DNA of 64,000 nucleotides from Stenotrophomonas rhizophila (GTDB lineage: Bacteria > Pseudomonadota > Gammaproteobacteria > Xanthomonadales > Xanthomonadaceae), in assembly GCF_007667275.1 (NCBI RefSeq), contig NZ_VDQT01000002.1, positions 1-64,000 on the forward strand. Direction: 5' to 3'. The translations under genes and the position numbers were made by a program. Positions 8,848 to 19,900 of this stretch are shown here, piece after piece. The notes under the pieces are model-generated. The model saw nothing but the letters and a program-made list of their open reading frames with translations, made no database searches and was not told where the DNA came from. Position 1 is the stretch's first letter. Each line of letters opens with the position of its first letter.

Positions 8848-10654
8848 CTCGCGGCGGCAGTACGGTCAGGACTTCCTCGATTGTAGTCAGCCCTGCCGCT
8901 ACCTTTTCAAGTGCCGCGCGACGCAGGGTTCGGACCCCTTCAGCGCGCGCGGCCTGGCTGAACGCGGCCAGGTCCATGTCCGCGCGGACCAGCCCGCGCA
9001 GGCGCGGGCCCAATGGCAGCAGCTCATACAGGCCTACCCGGCCCAGGTAACCGGTGCGCCGGCAGTCGATGCAGCCGGCCGGTGCATATGGCGTGGGCGA
9101 CTCAGGTAATGCTTCATCGGTATCAGCCAGCACCGCCCATTGCGCCGCGCTGAGCGGCTTGGGCACCTTGCAGTGCGGGCACAGGGTCCGCACCAGACGC
9201 TGCGCCAGCACCCCGTTGATGGTGCTGGCCAGCAGGTAGTGCGGCACGCCCAGGTCGAGCAGGCGGGTGATCGCCGAGGGCGCGTCGTTGGTGTGCAGGG
9301 TGGACAGCACCAGGTGGCCGGTCAACGCCGCCTGGACCGCCATCTGCGCGGTCTCCAGGTCGCGGATCTCGCCGATCATGATGATGTCCGGGTCCTGGCG
9401 CAGCAGGGTGCGCACGCCGGCGGCGAAGTCCAGGTCGATGTTGGTCTGCACCTGCATCTGGTTGAATTCCGGCGCGATCATTTCGATCGGGTCTTCCACC
9501 GTGCATACGTTCACGTCCGGGGTGGCCAGCCGCTTCAGGGTCGAATACAGGGTGGTGGTCTTGCCCGAGCCGGTCGGGCCGGTCACCAGCACGATGCCGT
9601 GCGGACGCTCGACGAGGGCGGTCCAGCCGGCCGCTTCCTGCGGGCTGAAGCCAAGCTGGTCGATGCTCTTGAACGCCGCGTCCGGGTCGAAGATGCGCAT
9701 CACGCATTTCTCGCCGAAGGCGGTGGGCATGGTCGACAGGCGCATTTCCACTTCGCGCCCGCCCGGAGAGCGGGTCTTGATGCGGCCGTCCTGCGGGCGC
9801 CGGCGCTCGGCCAGGTCCATGCGGCCCAGCACCTTGATCCGGCTGACCACGGCGGTCATCACCGCCGGGGGTACCTCGAACACCTTGTGCAGCACGCCGT
9901 CGATGCGGAAGCGCATGCGCCCCATGTCGCGGCGCGGCTCCAGGTGGATGTCGGAGGCACGCTGTTCGAAGGCGTACTGCAGCAGCCAGTCGACGATATG
10001 CACCACGTGCTGGTCGTCGGCGTTGACATCGCCGGCGCGGCCCAGCTCCACCAGCTGTTCGAAGCTGGGCAGGGTGCCGTTGGTCTCGCTGCGCGAATCG
10101 CTGCGTGCGCCGCGCACCGAGCGCGTCACCCCGTAGAACTCCATGGTGTAGCGGTGCAGGTCCAGCGGGTTGACCACCGCCAGTTCGATGCGGCGGCGGG
10201 CCAGGTGCTGCAGGTCGAGCAGCCATTCCTGGGCCAGCGGCTCGCTGGTCGCCACCAGCAGGCGCTCGCTGTCCACCGCCAGCGGCAGGAAGCGGTGGCG
10301 GCGGGCGTAGGCGTGCGAAACCAGTGCGGTCACCGCCGAGACGTCCACCCGGGTGGGGTCGATGCGCAGGTAACGGGTGCCGGTGCGCTCGGCCAGCCAT
10401 TGGGTCAGCCGCTCCAGGCCCAGTTCACCGCCGCCGGCGGCGGCCAGCTTCAGGTTGGCCAGCAGCACCAGCGGGTGCACTTCACTGGCGTTGCGCGCGC
10501 CCTGGCCGGAAAAGCGGATACGGTCGACATCGTCGGCGGCCACCAGGCCGTCGGCGACCATGGCGGCAGCGACCTGTTCGAACACCAGCCGGCCCGGCGG
10601 CAGGGGCTCCTGGGCAGGAGCGGGGGCAAGCGTTGCCGGTGAACGGTGTTCCAT
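8819..10654 (-). CDS. GspE/PilB-family secretion ATPase
   Basis: 611 residues. An N-terminal GspE-N/MshEN-like region (about 60-180) is followed by the ATPase core: ASDIHLEP Asp box (232-239), Walker [10 protein letters not shown] (359-367), [17 protein letters not shown], and Walker B-like [15 protein letters not shown] (423-437). Cys492/495 and Cys528/531 form the zinc-binding tetracysteine motif typical of GspE and PilB. Such hexameric motors drive type II secretion or type IV pili from the cytoplasmic face. No other secretion gene is present here, so its partner machine is elsewhere or it is an orphan paralogue. The ATG at 10654 opens a normal-length protein and gives a 114-base divergent gap to glyQ. 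Confidence 0.92.
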   Translation of the reverse strand: MEHRSPATLAPAPAQEPLPPGRLVFEQVAAAMVADGLVAADDVDRIRFSGQGARNASEVHPLVLLANLKLAAAGGGELGLERLTQWLAERTGTRYLRIDPTRVDVSAVTALVSHAYARRHRFLPLAVDSERLLVATSEPLAQEWLLDLQHLARRRIELAVVNPLDLHRYTMEFYGVTRSVRGARSDSRSETNGTLPSFEQLVELGRAGDVNADDQHVVHIVDWLLQYAFEQRASDIHLEPRRDMGRMRFRIDGVLHKVFEVPPAVMTAVVSRIKVLGRMDLAERRRPQDGRIKTRSPGGREVEMRLSTMPTAFGEKCVMRIFDPDAAFKSIDQLGFSPQEAAGWTALVERPHGIVLVTGPTGSGKTTTLYSTLKRLATPDVNVCTVEDPIEMIAPEFNQMQVQTNIDLDFAAGVRTLLRQDPDIIMIGEIRDLETAQMAVQAALTGHLVLSTLHTNDAPSAITRLLDLGVPHYLLASTINGVLAQRLVRTLCPHCKVPKPLSAAQWAVLADTDEALPESPTPYAPAGCIDCRRTGYLGRVGLYELLPLGPRLRGLVRADMDLAAFSQAARAEGVRTLRRAALEKVAAGLTTIEEVLTVLPPRDEPHALPDP

Positions 10655-10729
10655 GGCGCCAGAATCCTCGGAGCAGCGGCTGCACGGCGTGATGGCGGTT
10701 GCCTGGAATGCCGGCGCGCGGTCCGTCGC

Positions 10730-10735
10730 TATACT
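10730..10735 (+). promoter_or_regulatory. Probable -10 box for glyQS
   Basis: TATACT lies 34 bases before the glyQ start in the 114-base gap divergent from the ATPase gene. It is a good match to a sigma-70 -10 element, but no -35 box stands at the ideal distance. The assignment rests on position and the -10 match. Confidence 0.4.
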
Positions 10736-10768
10736 AGCGCACCCCCTTTGCAGGCAAGAATCCGCCGC

Positions 10769-11676
<908 letters not shown>

Positions 11677-11680
<4 letters not shown>

Positions 11681-13773
11681 GCACGATGCTGCCGCTGTTG
11701 ATCGAACTGGGGACCGAAGAACTGCCGGTGAAGGCGCTGCCGGGCCTGGCCCAGGCCTTCTTCGATGGCGTGGTGGACGGCCTGGCCAAGCGTGGCGTGG
11801 CCGTGGAACGCGGCGATGCCAAGCCGCTGTCGACCCCGCGCCGGTTGGCGGTGCTGCTGCCCGCCGTGGCCGTGGAGCAGCCCGAACAGCGCGGTGAAGT
11901 GCTGGGCCCGTACCTGAACATCGCGCTGGACGCCGACGGCCAGCCGACCAAGGCGCTGCAGGGCTTTGCGGCCAAGGCCGGGATCGACTGGACCGCGCTT
12001 GAGCGCACCAGTGACGCCAAGGGCGAACGCTTCGTGCATCGCTCGGTGACCCCGGGCGCGCGCACCGCTGCGCTGCTGCCGGACATCCTGGCCGAAGCGC
12101 TTGCCGGCATGCCCATTCCCAAGCCGATGCGCTGGGGCAGCCACAGCTACGGCTTCGCGCGCCCGGTGCATTGGCTCGTGCTGCTGCATGGCAAGGACGT
12201 GGTCGAGGCTGAAGTGCTGGGCCTGAAGAGCGACCGCATGAGCCGCGGCCATCGCTTCATGCACGACAAGACCGTGTGGCTGTCCTCGCCGGAGGACTAC
12301 GTCAGCTCGCTGCAGGCCGCCTGCGTGCTGGTGGATCCGGACGCGCGCCGCAGCCGCATCGTGGAATCGGTCAACGCTGAAGCCGCTGCCGCCGGTGGCC
12401 AGGCGCGCATCACCGACGACAACCTGGAACAGGTGGTCAACCTGGTTGAATGGCCGTCGCCGGTGCTGTGCAGTTTCGAACGCGACTTCCTGGCTGTGCC
12501 GCAGGAAGCGCTGATCGAGACCATGGAAATCAACCAGAAGTTCTTCCCGGTGCTGGACAGCAACGGCAAGCTGACCGAGAAGTTCATCGGCATCGCCAAC
12601 ATCGAATCGAAGAACGTGGCCGAAGTGGCCAAGGGCTACGAGCGGGTGATCCGCCCGCGCTTCGCCGATGCCAAATTCTTCTTCGACGAGGACCTGAAGC
12701 AGGGCCTGGAATCGATGGGCGACGGGCTGAAGACCGTGACCTACCAGGCGAAGCTGGGCTCGGTGGCCGACAAGGTGCAGCGCGTGGTGGCGCTGGCCGG
12801 CCTGATCGCGCCGCAGGTGGGCGCCGACCCGGTGCTGGCCAGGCGCGCCGCCCTGCTGGCCAAGAACGACCTGCAGTCGCGCATGGTCAATGAGTTCCCG
12901 GAACTCCAGGGCATTGCCGGACGCCATTACGCGGTGACCGGTGGCGAATCGCCCGAGGTCGCGCTGGCCATCGACGAGGCGTACCAGCCGCGCTTCGGTG
13001 GCGACGACATCGCGCTGTCGGCATTGGGCAAGGTGCTGGCGATCGCCGAGCGCCTGGACACGCTCGCCGGTGGTTTCGCGGCCGGGCTCAAGCCGACCGG
13101 CAACAAGGACCCGTTCGCCCTGCGCCGCAATGCGCTGGGCCTGGCGCGTACGATCATCGAATCGGGTTTCGAGCTGGACCTGCGCGCGCTGCTGGGCGCT
13201 GCCCTCGCCGGGCTGCCTGCCGCCGTGCAGCCCAGTGCGGAGCGCAAGACCGAGGCTCTGCCGCAGGAACTGTACGACTTCATCATCGACCGCCTGCGCG
13301 GCTACTACGCCGACAAGGGCGTACCGGCCACGCACTTCAACGCGGTGGCCGAGCTGAAGCCGGCGTCGCTGTACGACGTCGACCGCCGCATCGATGCCAT
13401 CGGCATCTTCGCGGCGCTGCCGGAAGCCGACGCGCTGGCCGCGGCCAACAAGCGCATCCGCAACATCCTGCGCAAGGCCGACGTCGCGATTCCGGGCATG
13501 GTCGATCCGGCGCTGCTGGCCGAGCCAGCGGAAAGCGAACTGGCCGAAGCGGTCGAAGCGGCCATCGACGACAGCAATGCCAGCCTGCACCAGAAGGATT
13601 ACGTGAGTGTGCTGGCGCGCCTGGCGCGTCTGCGCCCGCAGGTGGATGCGTTCTTCGACGCGGTGATGGTCAATGCGGAAGATCCGGCGCTGCGCGGCAA
13701 CCGCCTGGCCCTGCTCAAGCGCCTGGGTGATCGGCTTGGTAGCGTCGCCGCGATCGAACATCTGTCCAGCTGA
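11677..13773 (+). CDS. glyS: Glycine--tRNA ligase beta subunit
   Basis: 698 residues, the normal GlyS length. The N-terminal [53 protein letters not shown] block and [15 protein letters not shown] are diagnostic. The C-terminal region is the DALR-like anticodon-binding domain. The subunit supplies tRNA binding for GlyQ. A strong hairpin terminator lies about 30 bases after the stop, ending the operon. Confidence 0.98.
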
Positions 13774-13804
13774 CGGTAACGTCCTGCAGTGCAGGTCCCT
13801 TGGA

Positions 13805-13835
13805 AGCGCCCGGCCGGTCCGGGCGCTTTCTTTTT
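13805..13835 (+). terminator. Intrinsic terminator of glyQS
   Basis: A perfect 9-bp stem (AGCGCCCGG / CCGGGCGCT) with a 5-base loop is followed by TTCTTTTT. It lies 32 bases after the glyS stop and separates this housekeeping operon from the giant gene downstream. Confidence 0.88.
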
Positions 13836-13849
13836 GCGCGCGTTCTGTT

Positions 13850-13951
13850 CGATTGCGACGGAAACTGCAATCAGTCTGAATATTGATTGAGCTATTCCTG
13901 GGAAAAATAGGAAAACGATAAATTCGTGCAATCGGTATTCCTCGGCGCCGC
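13850..13951 (+). promoter_or_regulatory. AT-rich upstream region of the giant toxin-like gene
   Basis: This roughly 100-base stretch is far richer in A and T than its surroundings, for example ATATTGATTGAGC and GGGAAAAATAGGAAAACGATA. It is the only place for a promoter of the 2285-codon gene, because a terminator lies just before it. TTGATT at 13883 could be a -35 element, but I see no convincing matching -10. I looked for a PIP-box (TTCGB-N15-TTCGB) and found none. Confidence 0.35.
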
Positions 13952-16900
13952 GTGATCATCCGGCCCCGCTCTGCACGGACGTCCCGCCGAATGCCCCTCC
14001 CTGATCGCATCGTTGATGCCCCGTCCCGCGCCAACGCATCCGCCGCACCCAGCCACTCCCGGACAACGCGGGAGGTGGCCGGTAAAGGGACGAACACCCC
14101 CAGCCAGGTAAGCAATGCGCGGCCGCCGTACCGGAGCGGCGATGCTCTGCGGAAGGTGGAGCTGACCCCACACGAAAAGGCAGTGCGTAACGCGATCCTG
14201 GACACCGGTGCCCCGGAACGCGCCGCACTGGCATGGACGATGGAAACGTACATCGCCCGCGCCGCCACGCCCGAGGCGCGTGAGGCGGTAACCCGGCGGA
14301 TGGAGGCGGCACTGGCGGCGCGAGGTCGCGACGTGGCGAAACTGCACCACGCGGGCATCAACGTGCTGGACAGCGTGCTGACGCGGGCCGCGTGGACCAC
14401 GCTGCTGGCAGCGCTGCCGGGCTGGGCCAGCAGCGCCCTCACCGCAGGGCAGCTGGCGCGCAGCGTGTTTACCGGCAGCTGGAGCAGCGTCCCTGCGGTG
14501 CTGCCGTCATTGGCGGTGGCGCTTCCGTCGCTGCGCAGCCACGAACAGTTCGATGCGCTGGTGCAGTCGCTGCCCGATGCCATGCGGACGTGCCTGTGGT
14601 CCCTGCATGAAGCGGTGGCCGACGCCGACGCGCAGCTGCGTCCCAATCTGGGCGGCGGTCAGCTGGCCCAGGCGCTGGCCGTGGCCGCGCTGCTATGGCA
14701 GCTGCAACGCGCGCTGCCGCGGCCGGCAGGGCCGCTGCAGGGGGTTGCGGGCTTCATCGCCGAGCTGCCTACGCATTGGCAACGCCTTGCGGTGTTGAAC
14801 GGCGTGGGCGGTGCGGTGCTGGCGCCGGTGGGCGGCGTGGACGTCATCGACGCGCCGAAGGTGCGTCCGGGCGCGGAAGAGAAAGCGCAACGCATCGCAC
14901 GGCAGCGTTGGGACGATCAGGACCGGCGCCCCGGCCCGCCGCGCATCCGGCCCACCATCGATGGCTTCGACGCCGTGCCGTTCGATGCCGCCGCCGCACC
15001 CGGCGGTGCGCACGTCGGAAGCGCTATCCGTGCGGTTCCGGTCGTGCAGGCAACCGCGGCCGCTGCAGCGGCATGCTCTCCCGCCTCAAGCCCGCGGCCT
15101 GGCTGGTTCTCCGGACTGGTTGTCGGCCTGCCACTCCTGAAGGGCGCTTACGGCGTCTTCCAGAGCGTGCCGCAGGCAGCGCCGCCAATGGAAATGACCT
15201 TGATGGGCGAGTCGGCGCTGAGCGAGGTGGTCAGTGCAGCGACGCCCCTGATGTCGGCGCCGCTGGTGCCCACCACGACCGAAGCGACCAGGACATTGGT
15301 CCGGCGCGCGCCCCTCGCCGCCGCCTTGCTCGCGACATTGGGCGGCGTGGGCGGCGCGGCACTCGCCACGGGACGGTGGCTGTGGCCGGAGACGCCCGCC
15401 GGGACCACGCACGGCGAACTGGCCGCGCAGCTGGCAGGTGACGTGGTCGCACTGCCGGGCGGTATCTGGGGCACCGGCCTCGACCTGCTGCTGGGTGAGC
15501 TGGAGCCCGCAGCCGCCGGCCGTCGCGTCCGTCGCGCAGCAGCCGGGCCCGCATCGGCGCACATCGCCGAGGGCGCCGCAGACCTGACCCGGTTGCACGG
15601 CGTCAGCGCCGCGCAGCTGGACGCCCTGCGCAGCGATGCCGCGCTGCTGGCGCAGCTGCAGAGCCGGCGCCGCCTGTCCGTGGCGGTGGCACGCGACATT
15701 GCCACCCACCCCGGCTGGGAGTGGGTGGCGCGGTTGCCGGCGACCGAACAGGAGCTGCTGGTCGGCCAATGGCAGGCGCTGCGCGACCTGCGCCCGGCGC
15801 TGGACGCGATCGAGGACGGCGCCGACGCGGCGATGCGTGCGGCGCTGCGCAAGGTGGGCTTCCAGGGCGACTGGCGGGATATCGAGGTGCGCCTGCCGTC
15901 CACGCGCGTGGCCGGCATGGACGTCGACGACCGCCTGCCGCTGCTGCAGTTCTGCCTCGCGCGCGCTGCACAGGGCACACCGACCTTCCTGCGCGGCGGT
16001 GTGCCGCTCGCGGCCACCGAGCTGGCGCAGCTGACCCGCTTTGCCGGCAGCACCGACGCCCGCCGGCTGCGCGCGGACATCACTGCGCGGACCGAACGGC
16101 TGCGCCCGCAGCTGAGCCGTGCATTGCAGGCACGGCTGGTCGTCGACGCACTCAAGGCCAAGGCGAGCGGCGTGCTGGGCAGCGGCAACGCACACCGCCG
16201 CGGCGCCGACGTGGTGTTGGGGTTCCTGCAGGGCAGCGGTACGGTGGAACGATCCTCGCTGACCTATGTGGATCGCCTGGCCAATGGCGCGCCGGTCACG
16301 GTGCCGGTGCCCAACTACCTGGTGCTGCGCAGCGTCGGCGAGCCCGGCCTGCACGGCCAGGTCGTGCTGTACCGCTCGGACTTGTCCCGCTTCCAGGCGT
16401 TCGGCGACGAACAGGCCTTCCGCCAGTTCCTGGACACCCAGCGTGCGCGGATCGGCGCGTTTGCCGAGGGCGGCCGGATCGACGGCACCCTCGCCGGGGA
16501 TGTCGTGGGGGCCGCGGCGCCGGCACAGCGTGCGGCCGTCGCTGACCTGGTAAGGCGATGGGAGGAGCGGCTCGCCCGGCATCAAAGCGGGCAGCAGGGG
16601 CCGCAGGCATGGAATCCCGGCGAGAGTTTCCAGCTGCACTTCGTCCCGGTGGACGAAGCCGCCGGCGCACTCCAGCAGTGGGCCGATGCGCTGGTCGACC
16701 ACGGCCAGCAGCGGGCGCAGCAGCAGCTGGACCGCAACCTGCTGCGCTGGAGCCCCCTGGGCATTGCCAACGTCGCGGCAGAGCGCACGTACCGCCTGCA
16801 GCAGGACGGGACGCTGCAGACCCTGCGCCAGCACGCGCACGACAGCGTTGCCGACGCCATGAAGCATGCGCTGCGCTTGGCCGGCTTCCAGGGCGGGCTG

Positions 16901-19900
16901 GACGGGTTCGACCCGGACCGCTTGCGGCTGCGGGTAGGGAGCCACGAAATGGCCCTCACCGACTGGGCCACCAGCGGTTGGCAACGTTTCGGGCTGCGGC
17001 GGCCGTCGCTGCCGGTCAACGTGCCGGACCTGTCGCCGCATGAGATCGGCCTGCCCAACACGCGGCTGGACCCGGCGCCGTGGCTGGAGGACGGCACGCT
17101 GGATGCCCTGCAGCTGGTTGCCTACCAGGGCGCCGCGCAGGGCACGCCGCCGGAGGCGGACGCACTGACCGCAACCCTGCAGGACCCGGCGCTGCGCCGT
17201 GCGATCTGCGTCGAACTGGAGGCCTTCGCGGACAGCAACCGCCTCGCCGACGCATATATCCACCACCTGCAGGCGCTGCCCGGCAGCCCACGCGGCGCTG
17301 CTTTCGCCGACGCACTGGCCAACCAGCTGCGCGCACGCAGCGCCTGGATGATCGAGACCGCCCGCCAGGACGGCGCCCTTGATGCGGCCACGCATGCAGC
17401 GCTGACCGCCGCGCACGCGGCGCTCGACGCCGATGGCAGGCGCCCGTCGTCCCTGCAGGCGGTAACGCTGCGAGGCCATGTGATGGCGGGCATGTGGGCG
17501 CTGCGTACCGCGACCGGTCCGCAGGTGTTCCTGCCCGATACCGCACAGGGCGACCGCCTGCTCGACGATCGCGGCTTCCGCGCGTGGCTGCGCCAGCCGG
17601 GGGCCGAGGCCTACATCCGCGCGCGCACGCAGTACCGGCACCACCCGGACCTGGCGGCGATGTTCGAACACACCTCGGCCCGCCGTGCGCTGCCGGTGGA
17701 CTATGCCGCCACGCGTGGCCCGCAGTCCGCCGCCGCGGCGCTGATCGCCGCGCGCATCGATGACGTGGACGAGATGACCGTGAGCCAGCTGGAGCGCTTC
17801 GCGGAAACCTTCAGCCTGGTCGGTGCGGTCGGCGTGGGTGCGATATGTTCGCTGGCCAGCGCCGGGAGCGCCGCTGCCGTGTGCCTGGCCGGCACGCTGG
17901 GACTGGTGGCCGGGAGTTTCCGCGACGCCCTCGACCAGTGGGAGCGCGGCCTTTTCAACGACGCGATCCTCATCGCTGGCGCGGGGCTGTTCGACCTGCT
18001 GGATCCCGCCCAGCTCAGCGCCATTCCCGGTCTGATGTACCAGCTGGGCAGGCGCGGGGTGGGCACCGTGTCCGAGGCCGCCGATGCGGTGCGCCAGTGG
18101 CGCCAGCAGGCGCGCGCGTTCCGTCCCGACGGGCAGGTCGATACCGGCCTCGCCCTTGAAGACCGGTCACTGGCGGCTACCGGCCTGCCGATGCTGGGGC
18201 AGCCGCTGGCCGCTGGCGGCACGCTGTACCGGCAGGGCAAGCGGTCGTTCATCCGGCAGGAAGGGCGCTTCGTCGAAGCCGCGGCGGACAACGAGGATGT
18301 GCTGCGCCTGCACCTGCCCAAGGCGCCCGATCAGGTGGGGCCACCGGTCGAGTTCCGCAACAACGCCTGGCGGCGACAGGAGCAGCCGCCAGCCCGCCGT
18401 CGCACCACCACGCCGTCGCCGGTGGGCAAGCGGGAGTGGGTGAACCGGTTGCCGGAAGCGGAGAACCTGCCGCCGGAAAAGCTCGACGAGCTGGAAGCCG
18501 TGTTCGGGGTGCGCTCGCGGGATTCGTCGCCCAGTGCGGACCTGCGCCATGTGGTGCAGGCGCTGACCATCGACCAGCGCATCCAGCGCATCCTCGACGA
18601 CCCCGGGGCGCTGGGCATTCCCGGTGATGAGGCGATCATCCTGCGCGCCTGGGCCGACAGCCCCGCGCTTGGCAACGGCAAGGGCGTTGAAACCTACGTG
18701 GAGACCATCGGCGAGTGGACCCGCGGTGCCCGCTTCGGGCGGGGCCCGGTAGGGCTGATGGTGGAAGTGGCCGACACACGGACCCTGCCCGGCATCGACG
18801 CGCTGGTCGACGCTTCGGACACAAGCGCACTGCGCCAGCGGCTGAAGCTGCCTGCCGACAGCGCCCGCGACACGTTGGTGGCGGCGGTGCGTGCCGAACT
18901 GGCCCGGGTGATCCAGGCCGATCCGGGGCAGAGCCGTATCACCTGGCAGCGCTGGATCAGCGCACAGCGCAGCCTGCCCACCGCCGCGGACAACCTGGCC
19001 AAGCACTTCCCCGAACTGACCAAGGCCGAAGCGGAAGAGATCGTCGCCCGCGCCAACGGCCTGCAGACGCGCGAGGTGGAGTCGTGGATCTTCTCGAAAG
19101 ACATCCGCGCACTGGTGGCCGACACGCTCACCAGCCGCACCCAGCGCCAACAACGGCAGGCGGTGGTGAATGATGCCTTCGGCACGCTTGCCGATGTGCA
19201 GCAGCTGGCCACCCACCTGCAGTCGGCACTTCCCGGCCGCACCCTCAAAGTGCGTGACGATGGCCAGGGGGGGTCGCTGCTGCTGGTTGGCTCGGCGACG
19301 CCCGGGGTTGCCGAAGCGCGGCTGGCGTTCCGTCCCGGCGCTGGCGCGATGATCGTGTCGGATGCGCAGGGCAAGGCGCATCCGCACTGGCAGGACGCGC
19401 TGTTCGAACAGCTTGCCGCGTCGGAAAAGAGCCGGCTGGGCGACGCGTCCATGCTGCGCCGCGAAGTGGTCGAGCAGATGAAGCAGATGCCGATCGCGGC
19501 GCGCTGCAGCGTGCGTGGACCGCTCAAGCCGGTTGCCGGGGGCAGCCCCAACAGTGATGCACGGCCCCATGATCGCGCCCGCCGGTCGCCGGACTGCGAC
19601 CCACCCGACAGCATCTCGCTGGGCCCGGACATGATCGCCCTGCGCGACGACATGCACCGAAGCCTGGGGGCGATGCGGCTTGAGCTGGACCGGACCTATA
19701 GTGGCCTGCGCGCGGAAGAACGCGAACTGAAGGCGCTGACCACCCGCATGATGCAGCTCAAGGTCGAGAAACAATCCCTGCCGCCTGCGGACGCGGCGCG
19801 GATGAAGGAACTGCAGAAACAGAACTTCCGTACGTTGAACGGATACGACCTGATGAACGCGGCCTGCTACCGCCTGGACGGCATCGCGTACGACGGCGTT

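Noticed and set aside
13922..13951. Possible PIP-box (HrpX site) before the giant toxin gene
   Set aside because: TTCGT is present at 13923, but no second TTCGB stands 15 bases later, so a type III regulon link is not supported.
15086..17671. An 861-codon frame antisense to the giant toxin
   Set aside because: The Arg/Gln/His-rich translation has no recognisable motif and lacks a ribosome site; the plus-strand frame is continuous over 6.8 kb.
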